Made by a program: the position numbers and the translations under genes. A stretch of DNA of 43,908 nucleotides from Staphylococcus edaphicus (lineage in GTDB: Bacteria > Bacillota > Bacilli > Staphylococcales > Staphylococcaceae). Shown piece after piece: positions 36,021 to 43,908 of the stretch. The notes under the pieces are model-generated. The model had not been told where the DNA came from, ran no database searches, and worked only from the letters and a program-made list of their open reading frames with translations. The DNA lies in NCBI RefSeq assembly GCF_002614725.1, contig NZ_MRZN01000021.1, forward strand, positions 1 through 43,908. The letters are read 5' to 3'. Position 1 is the stretch's first letter; every line of letters starts with the position of its first letter.

Positions 36021-36227
36021 ATGAAATTTTTAATTAAAGGAGTCATTGCTATCGTCATCATCCTTGGTGTTGTGAAGACCTTTGAAGAACACGATGTAGC
36101 TGCAGAGGCAACAAATTATTATAACCAAGTTAAAAATGGTGAAATACTACAAAGTATTGAAAATGTAAACTTTGACGGTTTAAAAAATTTGGATATCGAA
36201 AAGTTGATTCCTTCTGATTTCTTTTAA
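36021..36227 (+). CDS. Small membrane-anchored protein, 68 residues
   Basis: The product has one N-terminal hydrophobic helix (residues 3-20, KFLIKGVIAIVIILGVVKTF) with Lys on its cytoplasmic side. An acidic, Asn-rich tail of about 48 residues follows, with a possible repeat (SIENVNFDGL / LKNLDIEKL). An AxAxA-like site (VAAEA, about 31-35) could make it a secreted peptide instead. The start is well supported: AAAAGGAG seven bases before ATG 36021, a separate promoter (35907-35936) and a strong terminator (36359-36406). I do not recognise the family. It follows the DASS transporter by 137 bases. Confidence 0.75.
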   Translation: MKFLIKGVIAIVIILGVVKTFEEHDVAAEATNYYNQVKNGEILQSIENVNFDGLKNLDIEKLIPSDFF

Positions 36228-36358
36228 CGTTTATAACCTCTTCTAAGTCTTACACCCATGTTTCAAATGGTATGCTATACAATTGCACACACTAGCAAGA
36301 ATAACTGTCCTTATCTATGTAAAGTGTGCTGAATAGCGTTCTAAGTCGACCTTCAGAC

Positions 36359-36406
36359 AACACGAGGTTGCGACAAAATTAGTCGCAACCTCGTGTTTGT
36401 ATTTAT
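36359..36406. terminator. Strong terminator after the small peptide gene
   Basis: A perfect 16-bp GC-rich stem (36359-36374 with 36382-36397) has a 7-base loop, followed by TGTATTTAT on the + strand. It can act on both strands and lies between convergent units. Confidence 0.85.
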
Positions 36407-36489
36407 AAGCAATATGATTGAATCAATACACGCTAGCACAATAAAAACGCACCTTTTTCAGGTACATCTGCTTTATTTAATCGCTAAAT

Positions 36490-37359
36490 TTAAGAGGTGA
36501 TATAATCTCCACCATTAACATGAATAACTTGACCAGTGATATATGAACTGTCTGCATAAGATGCTAAGAATACATAGGCAGGCGCAAGTTCTGCTGGCTG
36601 TCCTCTTCTACCCATCGGTGTTTCACCGCCTTGATGTTCCACTTTGTCTTCAGAAAAAGTGGCTGGTATAAGCGGTGTATATATTGGACCTGGGGCAACT
36701 GCATTGACTCTGATCCCTTTATTTACCAATGTTGTCGCTAATGAGCGTGTAAATGCAACAATCGCACCTTTAGTAGCTGAATAATCAATAAGATGTGCAG
36801 ATCCTCTATAAGCCGTTACACTCGTTGTATTAATGATTGCGTCACCTTCTTTTAAATGTGGCACTGCCGCCTGAGATAAATACATCATGCCAAATATATT
36901 TGTTTCAAAGGTTTCTTTGATTTGCTCAGGCGTGATATCTTCGAAATGGTTTTGTGGAAATTGAACGCCACCATTATTTACTAAAATATTCAATTTACCA
37001 AAGTCAGTTATTACATCAGTAATTAATTTTTGTGAATCTTCAACTTTTTTCAAATCATGGGTATACGCTTTTACAGTAACTCCTAACGACGTTATTTGTT
37101 CTACTACCGCTTCAGCATCCTCTTGCTCATCATAATAGCCAATAGCTACATCGGCGCCTTCTTTTGCAAAAAGCACTGCAATAGAACGCCCTATACCAGA
37201 GTCACCACCCGTGATTAATGCAACTTTACCTTTTAACTTGCCACCACTTTTATAGTCTGTCATTTCAGTTAAAGGTTGTGGATCCATATCTTTTTGTATA
37301 CCTGGTTGTTTATCTTGTGTGTAACCTTTAATTTGGTTATGAAAATCTACTAAATTCAT
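36490..37359 (-). CDS. Short-chain dehydrogenase/reductase, stress-protein type (YdaD/GSP39-like)
   Basis: This 289-residue SDR oxidoreductase has about 40 extra N-terminal residues (QPGIQKDMDPQPL) typical of the general-stress-protein-39/YhdF/YhxC group. The cofactor motif TGGDSGIGRSI, the NNGG variant of NNAG, and the catalytic Ser, Tyr and Lys (TTSVTA, YSATKGA) are all present, as is GQVIHVNGGDYITS at the end. The substrate is unknown. The start is ATG 37359, seven bases after GAAGGGTG; upstream in-frame ATGs lack a site. A sigma-B-like promoter lies 41 bases upstream, matching the stress regulation of this family. Confidence 0.9.
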   Translation of the reverse strand: MNLVDFHNQIKGYTQDKQPGIQKDMDPQPLTEMTDYKSGGKLKGKVALITGGDSGIGRSIAVLFAKEGADVAIGYYDEQEDAEAVVEQITSLGVTVKAYTHDLKKVEDSQKLITDVITDFGKLNILVNNGGVQFPQNHFEDITPEQIKETFETNIFGMMYLSQAAVPHLKEGDAIINTTSVTAYRGSAHLIDYSATKGAIVAFTRSLATTLVNKGIRVNAVAPGPIYTPLIPATFSEDKVEHQGGETPMGRRGQPAELAPAYVFLASYADSSYITGQVIHVNGGDYITS

Positions 37360-37399
37360 ACTTATACACCCTTCCATTATTACTTCCATTCGTTGATAA

Positions 37400-37424
37400 A
37401 TACCACTTTATTAAAAACACAAAC
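37400..37424 (-). promoter_or_regulatory. Putative sigma-B promoter of the SDR gene
   Basis: On the minus strand GTTTGT (37419-37424) and TGGTAT (37400-37405) are separated by 13 bases. The staphylococcal sigma-B consensus is GTTTAA-N12-15-GGGTAT, so nine of twelve bases match, including all of GTTT and GGTAT. Confidence 0.5.
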
Positions 37425-37463
37425 ATAATTAACCTAAAATTGATTGAGAACAATACTTTAATA

Positions 37464-37500
37464 CTATATAAAACACTGCAACATTGTTCGTTGCAGTGTT
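37464..37500 (-). terminator. Terminator of the ABC exporter operon
   Basis: A perfect 11-bp stem (37472-37482 with 37490-37500) is followed on the minus strand by TTTTATATAG. Confidence 0.75.
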
Positions 37501-37515
37501 CTAATTTAAATGTTA

Positions 37516-39411
37516 TTAAATTGAATGTTTCACGATTCGACTTGAATGTACAAACGCCAATATCGCAAAAATACCATATACAATTGAATATGCACCCATG
37601 ACAATATAAATAGGTGTCATCGTCGAACTACCCATAAGTAGCATAAATGCTTTCGCTGCAAAATAAGCATGTAATAAGGACACAATTAATGGCAAACCAA
37701 AATTAAAAATGACTTTAAGACCTAGTCCCTTCAACATATCTTCATGCGTGTAGCCAATCTTGCGTAAAATACGGAAGTTTGGAATTTCATCTTCTGTTTC
37801 ATCCATTTGTTTAATATAGATGATACAACCAGCCGCTACTAAGAATGCCAATCCTAAGAACGCAGTAACAAATAGCATAATACCTACCGATTCATTTAAA
37901 GAGGCTCGTTCTGCTTTTTGCGGTCTTATATCTGGATTAATTGATTTAGCAATTTTATTTGCTTCTTTCCAATCACTTTGGTTTTTCAAATTATATCCAT
38001 ATTGATAACCTGTATCTTCAGCATTTTCCTTCAATTGTTTGTATTTATCATCACTGACAATAAGTACAGGACCACCAAGGCTCAATTCATTACTAAAATG
38101 TATGTCTTCGTCGCTGTCTATGACATTAAAAGATTGAGACGGATGACCTTTCAGTTTAATTATCCCTTCATCATGATGTTGTACAAATCCGCCAGCCGCC
38201 ACCAAATTGGTCATCTTAGCATTGTGCTCAGTAATATCTTTGTCTTTAAAATATTGATTGCTAGTTACGAACAATTCATTTGGCTGTATACTTCCAACAC
38301 CTCTATTTGTCTCAAAATAGCTATCTTTACTCACTTTCAATCTTGCTAATTCTTTATATTTTTCATCATAACGGATATGCGCTTGGTTTAATTTATTTTC
38401 AAATTGTTCTGCTTGATTATGCGCTTTAAAAATAAAATCGTGCGGAGACGTTAACTTCACATTATCGTCAATCGTTGATTTACTAATTGCTCCAAAGCAT
38501 AGCACTGTTACCGTTACTGCAGAAATAGTCGCTATAATTGTTAAAGATAATGCATTTTTCTTCATTCTATGCATAATAGAAGACGTAAAAACGACATCGG
38601 TGATAGATACTTTTCCGCGTTTAGTATTTTTAAGTGTCTTGAAAATAACAGATACTGAACTTCTGAAAAATAAATACGCGCCCACTACTGTTAGGAAAAG
38701 TATAACAAAGGGTGTCAGCATCATACCTCCAGAAAATTTCCCAAACATTTCTGTCGACATATAGTAACCGAATATAATCATTACGATACCTAACACGCCG
38801 GAGATCACTTCTATGATGGATATATTATTTTTAGTCGCTTCTGATTTTGAACTATCCTTCATCATTGATAAAATACTACGTCTACTCAAAAAGACAAAAC
38901 TTTGTATCATAATTAACGCCATTGCTACAATGACAAGTATAGCTGTTTGTGTCACAGCAGGAAATTGAAATGTTAATGATACACTTGTGCTAATATCTAA
39001 TATTTTAAGTACAATCATCAACAAAATTTTCGATCCAAATATACCTACAATAATGCCAATCACACTGGTTACGAGAAACATCGCTATTTGTTCTATCAAT
39101 ATCATACGTAAAATATTAGACCTTGTAAGACCAATTAATTGATATAAAGCAAATTCACGTGTCCGTCTTTTGACAAATAACTGGTTCGCATATAATAAAA
39201 ATACAATTATAATAACGAACAGAAAATATGCACCAACGACAGACCCCTTTTTAATGACTACCATAGAGTCCGCATTATTGATACTATCTGTGTACTTTAA
39301 TGTTACAAAGCTAAAATACAATACGATACTTATAATGAGTGAAAAAATATACATCGCATAGTGCCGTATATTTTGTTTTAAATTTTTTAGTACAATTTGG
39401 TTAAAGCTCAT
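37516..39411 (-). CDS. ABC transporter permease, BceB/VraE/VraG type
   Basis: This 631-residue permease has ten predicted helices. Helix 1 is at the N-terminus, FtsX-type domains follow, and a large extracellular loop (about 310-505) between helices 7 and 8 is the feature that defines peptide-antibiotic (Bce) exporters. Such proteins remove bacitracin, nisin or defensin-type peptides from lipid targets and signal to a partner histidine kinase. The start is ATG 39411, which overlaps the last 11 bases of the ATPase gene, so translation is coupled. It belongs to the VraE/VraG group, but I cannot tell which. No kinase-regulator pair is adjacent. Confidence 0.9.
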   Translation of the reverse strand: MSFNQIVLKNLKQNIRHYAMYIFSLIISIVLYFSFVTLKYTDSINNADSMVVIKKGSVVGAYFLFVIIIVFLLYANQLFVKRRTREFALYQLIGLTRSNILRMILIEQIAMFLVTSVIGIIVGIFGSKILLMIVLKILDISTSVSLTFQFPAVTQTAILVIVAMALIMIQSFVFLSRRSILSMMKDSSKSEATKNNISIIEVISGVLGIVMIIFGYYMSTEMFGKFSGGMMLTPFVILFLTVVGAYLFFRSSVSVIFKTLKNTKRGKVSITDVVFTSSIMHRMKKNALSLTIIATISAVTVTVLCFGAISKSTIDDNVKLTSPHDFIFKAHNQAEQFENKLNQAHIRYDEKYKELARLKVSKDSYFETNRGVGSIQPNELFVTSNQYFKDKDITEHNAKMTNLVAAGGFVQHHDEGIIKLKGHPSQSFNVIDSDEDIHFSNELSLGGPVLIVSDDKYKQLKENAEDTGYQYGYNLKNQSDWKEANKIAKSINPDIRPQKAERASLNESVGIMLFVTAFLGLAFLVAAGCIIYIKQMDETEDEIPNFRILRKIGYTHEDMLKGLGLKVIFNFGLPLIVSLLHAYFAAKAFMLLMGSSTMTPIYIVMGAYSIVYGIFAILAFVHSSRIVKHSI

Positions 39412-40162
39412 GTGCCACACCACCTAAGGCTGTTTGCATATGAATGATGTTTTTGTAAAAAGCCTGGTTCGTGTCTTCACCCTGATAAATTTCTGAATGA
39501 ATATTACCATCTTTCAACATGATAACTCTATTCGAGTAACTTGCTGCAACTGGATCATGAGTTACCATAACAATGGTCGCATGCGTATTTTCATTCAAAT
39601 CTTCAAGTCTGTGTAATAAGTCCTGTGCACTTTTAGAATCTAATGCACCTGTAGGTTCATCCGCAAAGATAATTGCAGGTTTATGTACAGATGCCCGTGC
39701 TGCTGCTGTACGTTGTTGTTGCCCACCTGAAATTTCATTGGGATACTTGTCACCTAATTCTTGAATACCTAGAGCTTTAGTTACTTCTGTATAATTTTGT
39801 TCTTTGTCAGCTTTCGACATTTTTTGAATCGATAAAGGTAACATAATGTTTTCCTTAACTGTAAGTGTATTTAAAACACTATAATCTTGGAAAATAAAAC
39901 CCACTTCTTTTTTTCTAAAATCTGCCAATGCTTTATTACTCATTTTATTTAATAAATGACCATTGATTTCAACTGTGCCGCTTGTTATATAATCGATAGA
40001 ACTCAATACATTTAATAATGTTGTCTTGCCGGAACCTGAAGGACCCATAATTGTTACAAATTCGCCCTTTTCAATAGAAAAATTAATCCCTTTGAGTACT
40101 TCTTGTTGACGATGTCTATTGCCATAACGTTTTGTTAGTCCTTCTACTTTTAATATGGACAT
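39401..40162 (-). CDS. ABC transporter ATP-binding protein, BceA/VraD/VraF type
   Basis: This 253-residue ATPase of the Bce/Vra peptide-antibiotic exporters has all nucleotide-binding motifs: Walker [10 protein letters not shown] (about 42-50), the Q-loop in FIFQDYSVL, signature ISGGQQQR, Walker [16 protein letters not shown] and the switch His in MVTHDP. It is very similar to S. aureus VraD/VraF and works with the permease encoded immediately downstream. The start is ATG 40162, eight bases after AAGGAG; GTG 40171 lies within that site. Upstream is a TTTGTT-N6-AACAAA dyad (40222-40239), possibly bound by a GraR/BraR-type response regulator. Exact substrate not determinable. Confidence 0.92.
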   Translation of the reverse strand: MSILKVEGLTKRYGNRHRQQEVLKGINFSIEKGEFVTIMGPSGSGKTTLLNVLSSIDYITSGTVEINGHLLNKMSNKALADFRKKEVGFIFQDYSVLNTLTVKENIMLPLSIQKMSKADKEQNYTEVTKALGIQELGDKYPNEISGGQQQRTAAARASVHKPAIIFADEPTGALDSKSAQDLLHRLEDLNENTHATIVMVTHDPVAASYSNRVIMLKDGNIHSEIYQGEDTNQAFYKNIIHMQTALGGVAHEL

Positions 40163-40221
40163 ATCAATCACTCCTTACTATCTGTATAATCCTAGTTTAT
40201 CGAAACACGCGTTACTTTTCG

Positions 40222-40244
40222 TTTGTTTCAGCTAACAAATTTTT
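40222..40244. promoter_or_regulatory. Operator-like dyad upstream of the ABC exporter
   Basis: TTTGTT (40222-40227) and AACAAA (40234-40239) form a perfect dyad with a 6-base spacer. The overlapping ACAAATTTTT (40235-40244) is one base from ACAAATTTGT, the GraR-type motif I recall. It lies 60-80 bases upstream of the ATPase start. Confidence 0.4.
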
Positions 40245-40435
40245 CGGTTAAAATGACAAACCTGTCACATCAATAAAGTTTATAAGACTAAAACCTTAAG
40301 ATAACGATTTATAACCCATAATATATTAGCTTAATTCAATTTTAAATAAAGACGTATAAGCGATGACAAATGAATTCGAATAAGAATGGTTAAACACATC
40401 ACCAACACCCACATGTCGCTTATTATTGTTACTAC

Positions 40436-40639
40436 ATGAGTACTTATTCCAGAAGTGGTACGGTATCATATTCAATAATCGCTAATACCCTTTTACAAAG
40501 TATAAAAACCGAAAGTAAAAACAGCTTAAACCAAATTCAAAAACACGTTTGGCAAGAACTTTTAGGTATTGCCCAGAATTTTATAATTGTAGATTCTGTG
40601 CCTATGTAGTACTAATTCCATAATCAAACAAATGAATCA
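40436..40639 (+). pseudogene. Decayed transposase-like fragment
   Basis: An open frame from ATG 40436 to TAG 40607-40609 encodes 57 residues ending FIIVDSVPM. Shifting by one base there continues as LCSTNSIIKQMNQD before the next stop. The VDS-P pattern followed by C and basic/polar residues resembles the region of the first catalytic Asp in DDE transposases such as the IS982 group. No ribosome-binding site precedes the ATG and the rest of a transposase is missing. A remnant is the best reading; a small unrelated ORF is possible. Confidence 0.35.
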
Positions 40640-40758
40640 AGATTAGGTAGCATATAAGACCATTTTTTTAATTTTAAACAAAATACATATATAAGCAAAC
40701 CTTAGGCGAAATATGGTCTAGGGTTTGAATTCGTTATCGTTTCTTTTAAACACTGTAT

Positions 40759-40787
40759 TTGACTTTTATACCTACCAGGGGTATATT
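40759..40787 (+). promoter_or_regulatory. copA promoter with CsoR-type copper operator
   Basis: TTGACT (40759-40764) and TATATT (40782-40787) are 17 bases apart. Between and overlapping them is the dyad TATACC-N7-GGTATA (40767-40785), whose TACC/GGGGTAT bases resemble copper-responsive CsoR operators of Gram-positive bacteria. Copper would lift repression of copAZ. Confidence 0.65.
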
Positions 40788-40866
40788 ATAATTGTAAAAT
40801 AAATGAAGTCATTGCACCATTTTATAATTAACAATGCTCATTTTAAACAAAAGGAGGTAACAGCAT

Positions 40867-43251
40867 ATGACTGAACAGAAAAAAACGACAATAGGTATTA
40901 CTGGAATGACATGTGCTGCTTGTGCCAATCGCATTGAGAAAAATTTAAATAAACTAGATGATGTCGATGCAAATGTAAATGTGACAACTGAAAAAGCTAC
41001 AATATCTTATAACCCAACGTCAATATCAACGAATGATTTAACAAACACCATAGAAAAAACAGGTTATGGTGTGTTAAATGAAACGACTGAGTTAGATGTC
41101 ATTGGCATGACATGTGCAGCATGTTCCAATCGGATTGAAAAAGTATTGAATCGTGTTGATGGTGTAAATCAAGCAACAGTTAATTTAACAACTGAGAACG
41201 CTACGATTTCATATAACCCTAATTCAACTTCTGTTGAAGCATTAATTAAAAAAATCCAGAAAATAGGTTATGATGCACAACCTAAAAAAGAAGTTGCTGA
41301 TAAAGATTCACAAAAAAAATTAGAACTAAAAGGCAAATTAACTAAATTAATCATTTCTGCATTGTTGGCAGCGCCACTCTTACTAACAATGTTTGTGCAT
41401 CTTTTCGGCATACAAATGCCAGCTCTTTTGATGAACCCTTGGTTCCAATTTGTATTAGCCACACCGGTGCAATTTATTATCGGCTGGCAATTTTATGTAG
41501 GTGCATACAAAAATCTAAAAAATGGGTCAGCCAACATGGATGTACTTGTTGCTTTAGGTACAAGTGCTGCCTACTTTTACAGTCTATATGAGATGGGCAA
41601 ATGGCTATTCAATTCAATTGCTACGCCTCATCTATACTTTGAAACGAGCGCCGTATTAATCACACTGATTTTATTTGGTAAGTATTTAGAAACTCGAGCA
41701 AAAACGCAAACAACCAATGCATTGAATAAACTGCTAAATCTTCAAGCAAAAGAAGCTCGTGTGTTACGGAACAATAAAGAACAAATGATACCTTTAAGTG
41801 ATGTGATTGAAGGTGATTATTTAATCATTAAACCTGGAGAAAAAATACCCGTAGACGGTAACATAATTAAAGGCAATACTTCTATCGATGAATCAATGCT
41901 AACTGGAGAATCTATGCCTGTTGAAAAGATGATAAATGATAGCGTTATTGGTTCAACGATGAATAAAAATGGTTCTATTACAATAGAAGCAACTAAAATA
42001 GGACAAGACACTGCACTAGCTTCAATTATAAAAGTAGTTGAAGAAGCACAGGGTTCAAAAGCCCCAATACAACGTCTTGCTGATATTATATCAGGTTTTT
42101 TCGTACCTATAGTTGTAGGGATCTCAGTATTGACCTTTATTATATGGATTTCGTTAGTTCGACAAGGTCAATTTGAACCCGCATTAATTGCTGCAATCAC
42201 AGTTCTTGTTATTGCTTGCCCTTGTGCATTAGGATTAGCGACACCTACATCGATAATGGTTGGAACTGGGAAAGCTGCAGAAAATGGTATTTTATTTAAA
42301 GGTGGCGAACATATCGAACGCACCCACCAAATAAATACCGTTGTATTAGATAAAACAGGTACCATTACCAATGGTAAACCTGTCGTTACGGACTTTGTTG
42401 GAGACAATGAAGCATTACAATTATTAGCTAGTGCGGAAAAGGGTTCAGAACACCCACTAGCTGAGGCAATTGTAAATTATGGTCAATCAAAAGGTATTCA
42501 ATTATTAGAGGCAACTGATTTTGAAGCGATACCCGGCTACGGTATTAAGGCGAAAATAGCTGGACAACGTTTAGTTGCAGGTAATCGCAAATTAATGAAT
42601 GAGCAACACATCGATATAAAAGATTCGGAAGACACCATGACTCAATTTGAAAATGATGGTAAGACGGCGATGTTCATTGCAATTAATCAAGCGTATAGCG
42701 GTATTATTGCTGTTGCAGACACCGTTAAAGATTCTACAACTTCTGCTATTACGCAATTGCACGAGCTCGATATTAAAGTCGTTATGTTAACCGGTGACAA
42801 TGAACGTACCGCACAAGCTATTGCCAGTCAAGTTGGTATCGATACTGTCATTGCGCAAGTGTTGCCAGAAGAAAAATCATCTCAAATAAAATCACTGCAA
42901 GCTCAAGGTAAGACAGTGGCAATGGTCGGCGATGGTGTTAATGATGCGCCAGCCTTAGTCCAAGCGGACATTGGTATTGCTATTGGTACTGGAACAGAAG
43001 TCGCAATAGAAGCTGCTGATGTTACGATTCTTGGCGGTGATTTATTGCTGATACCAAAAGCCATCAAAGCTAGTAAATCAACGATACGCAATATTCGTCA
43101 AAACTTATTCTGGGCATTTGGTTATAACATCGCAGGTATACCAATTGCTGCGCTTGGTTTGCTCGCACCGTGGATTGCTGGTGCTGCCATGGCCCTAAGT
43201 TCTGTCAGTGTTGTGACAAATGCGTTAAGATTAAAACGTATGAAATTATAG
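40867..43251 (+). CDS. copA: Copper-exporting P1B-type ATPase CopA
   Basis: This 794-residue copper(I) efflux ATPase has two N-terminal heavy-metal domains with MTCAAC motifs (C16/C19 and C83/C86), eight membrane helices, and the transmembrane metal site CPC (451-453). The phosphorylation site DKTGT has its Asp at 495. The SEHPLAEAI nucleotide motif and GDGVNDAP hinge are also present. It exports cytosolic Cu(I) across the membrane. Length is near the 802 of S. aureus. The start is ATG 40867 after AAAGGAGG. It is followed 50 bases later by copZ, as in other staphylococci. A copper-operator dyad overlaps the promoter. Confidence 0.96.
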   Translation: MTEQKKTTIGITGMTCAACANRIEKNLNKLDDVDANVNVTTEKATISYNPTSISTNDLTNTIEKTGYGVLNETTELDVIGMTCAACSNRIEKVLNRVDGVNQATVNLTTENATISYNPNSTSVEALIKKIQKIGYDAQPKKEVADKDSQKKLELKGKLTKLIISALLAAPLLLTMFVHLFGIQMPALLMNPWFQFVLATPVQFIIGWQFYVGAYKNLKNGSANMDVLVALGTSAAYFYSLYEMGKWLFNSIATPHLYFETSAVLITLILFGKYLETRAKTQTTNALNKLLNLQAKEARVLRNNKEQMIPLSDVIEGDYLIIKPGEKIPVDGNIIKGNTSIDESMLTGESMPVEKMINDSVIGSTMNKNGSITIEATKIGQDTALASIIKVVEEAQGSKAPIQRLADIISGFFVPIVVGISVLTFIIWISLVRQGQFEPALIAAITVLVIACPCALGLATPTSIMVGTGKAAENGILFKGGEHIERTHQINTVVLDKTGTITNGKPVVTDFVGDNEALQLLASAEKGSEHPLAEAIVNYGQSKGIQLLEATDFEAIPGYGIKAKIAGQRLVAGNRKLMNEQHIDIKDSEDTMTQFENDGKTAMFIAINQAYSGIIAVADTVKDSTTSAITQLHELDIKVVMLTGDNERTAQAIASQVGIDTVIAQVLPEEKSSQIKSLQAQGKTVAMVGDGVNDAPALVQADIGIAIGTGTEVAIEAADVTILGGDLLLIPKAIKASKSTIRNIRQNLFWAFGYNIAGIPIAALGLLAPWIAGAAMALSSVSVVTNALRLKRMKL

Positions 43252-43301
43252 CATTGTGTTAGAATTACTGTTCAATATTATTTTATGAGGAGGTGCTTGA
43301 T

Positions 43302-43508
43302 ATGACTACAGAAACAATTAAAATAGAAGGTATGAGTTGCGACCACTGCAAACGTGCCGTAGAAACTGCGCTCACCAATCTTGACGGTGTATCAACAGCT
43401 AACGTTAGTCTAGAAGCAGGTCATGTTACAGTAGATTTTGACAATAACAAAGTTGCAATGTCTCATATGACCGAAGCGATAGAGGACCAAGGTTACGATG
43501 TAAAATAG
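43302..43508 (+). CDS. copZ: Copper chaperone CopZ
   Basis: This 68-residue ferredoxin-like heavy-metal-associated protein has the metal-binding motif GMSCDHCK (C13 and C16). It carries Cu(I) to CopA in the cytosol. The start is ATG 43302, six bases after GAGGAGGTG; an upstream in-frame start lies inside that site. It is co-transcribed with copA. A hairpin begins 8 bases after the stop, but its T-run is on the wrong strand. Confidence 0.95.
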   Translation: MTTETIKIEGMSCDHCKRAVETALTNLDGVSTANVSLEAGHVTVDFDNNKVAMSHMTEAIEDQGYDVK

Positions 43509-43510
43509 AT

Positions 43511-43547
43511 AAAAAAAGAGGGTGCTTAATCATGTTAAGCACCCTCT
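43511..43547 (-). terminator. Hairpin after copZ, T-run only on the minus strand
   Basis: A perfect 13-bp stem (43517-43529 with 43535-43547) has an A-run on its left (TTTTTTT when read on the minus strand) but CAGAACG on its right. It looks like one half of a bidirectional terminator whose + strand T-run has been replaced. Confidence 0.6.
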
Positions 43548-43558
43548 CAGAACGTTGA

Positions 43559-43597
43559 CAAACCTTTCGCAAATAGACGCGAAGGGTTTGTTTATTT
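43559..43597 (+). terminator. Second hairpin, possible + strand terminator at the IS end
   Basis: A 12-bp stem with one mismatch (43559-43570 with 43579-43590) is followed by TTTATTT. It may end copAZ transcripts or belong to the insertion sequence. Confidence 0.55.
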
Positions 43598-43634
43598 CCT
43601 ATTTATATAGTTTTTCAAAAAAGCTAGTGGTCTT

Positions 43635-43908
43635 TCAGACCATTGCTGGTCCTTTTACTAGCCACATTGCGATTTTTTTAAGATTCATGGCTGCACAAAT
43701 TAGCGTGGTATCCATGGAAACTTTGTCATGTCCTTTATATCTCGTCCATCGCATACCATGCTGCTCTTTTGCATCACCAAATCTTCTCTCTATTGTTTGA
43801 CTTCGCATTTTATATTGTTTTTTTACTGTATCCACAAACCTTAAATCTTCAACTATATCTAAATCATCTTGCCAAACATGTCTTCTAATTTGTTTTATGG
43901 CATCTTTA
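43635..43908 (-). mobile_element. IS1182-family transposase gene, C-terminal part (cut by window edge)
   Basis: The minus strand is open from the window end to TGA 43635-43637, giving about 91 residues. RHVWQDDLD and IERRFGDAKEQHGMRWTRYKG are typical of the C-terminal DDE part of IS1182/IS1272-type transposases; the Glu in ERRFGDAKE is the likely last catalytic acidic residue. The ATG/GTG-like start at 43835 is internal, not a true start. The N-terminal part and the other IS end lie outside the window. Such elements are frequent in coagulase-negative staphylococci. Confidence 0.88.

Larger units (their letters stand above)
40163..40866. other. 704-base intergenic region with a dyad and a gene remnant
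   Basis: From left to right it holds the promoter region of the ABC operon with the dyad at 40222-40239, a decayed transposase-like fragment (40436-40639), and the copA promoter with its operator-like dyad (40759-40787). The rest shows no clear gene. Confidence 0.6.

Noticed and set aside
43522..43800. 92-residue + strand ORF after copZ
   Set aside because: It is antisense to the IS1182-type transposase and spans two hairpins.
1..43908. CRISPR arrays, tRNA or rRNA genes, riboswitches, toxin-antitoxin pairs or prophage
   Set aside because: No regularly spaced repeats, cloverleaf genes, known leader elements or phage genes were seen on reading the window; subtle RNA elements could be missed without a covariance-model search.

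Overview
The window is chromosomal DNA of a Staphylococcus. It is AT-rich, its ribosome-binding sites are strong, and its gene content is typically staphylococcal: cidABC with cidR, drp35, the mevalonate genes mvaA and mvaS, farE/farR, rocA and copAZ. Gene order is close to S. aureus as I remember it. CidA and MvaS, however, differ at many positions from the S. aureus and S. epidermidis proteins I remember, so a non-aureus species is likely. I cannot name the species.

Layout. 1-133: tail of an unknown + strand gene with its terminator. 268-4325: the cid locus (pyruvate oxidase, holin-like CidA, CidB, LysR regulator). 4515-7767: an NhaC-type antiporter with a CcpA (cre) site in its promoter, a secreted CHAP protein, and the Drp35 lactonase. 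7986-11697: the entry to the mevalonate pathway, with a thiolase-mvaA operon divergent from mvaS. 11945-20314: a BCCT osmolyte transporter, Ogt-type DNA repair methyltransferase, two related NorB/SdrM-like drug exporters, an esterase, a GIY-YIG-like small protein and an M20 amidohydrolase. 20643-22922: a large AraC regulator.

23185-30063: farE and farR with TAGWTTA boxes between them, rocA with a cre site on its promoter, a membrane acyltransferase and a DUF4064 protein. This order matches S. aureus. 30241-40162: a block that, from memory, does not lie between the DUF4064 gene and copA in S. aureus. It holds a DUF1445 protein, an orphan EIIC-like permease, a sugar O-acetyltransferase with a DUF819 membrane protein, a DASS carboxylate transporter, a 68-residue membrane peptide, a stress-type dehydrogenase with a sigma-B-like promoter, and a Bce/Vra-type peptide-antibiotic ABC exporter. 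The block ends beside a decayed transposase-like fragment. 40867-43508: copA-copZ behind a copper-operator-like dyad. 43635-end: the 3' part of an IS1182-type transposase, abutting a hairpin after copZ.

The genes fall into carbon overflow and carbon/nitrogen catabolism (cidC, rocA), membrane stress and efflux (farE, NorB-like pumps, Vra-like exporter, drp35, copA), isoprenoid precursor synthesis, and uptake of osmolytes and acids. I found no CRISPR array, tRNA, rRNA, riboswitch or clearly new multi-gene defence system. The most useful observations are regulatory: cre sites built into two promoters, paired candidate CidR sites, FarR boxes, and a dyad upstream of the ABC exporter. Others are the orphan GIY-YIG-like gene and the mobile-element traces on both sides of copAZ.
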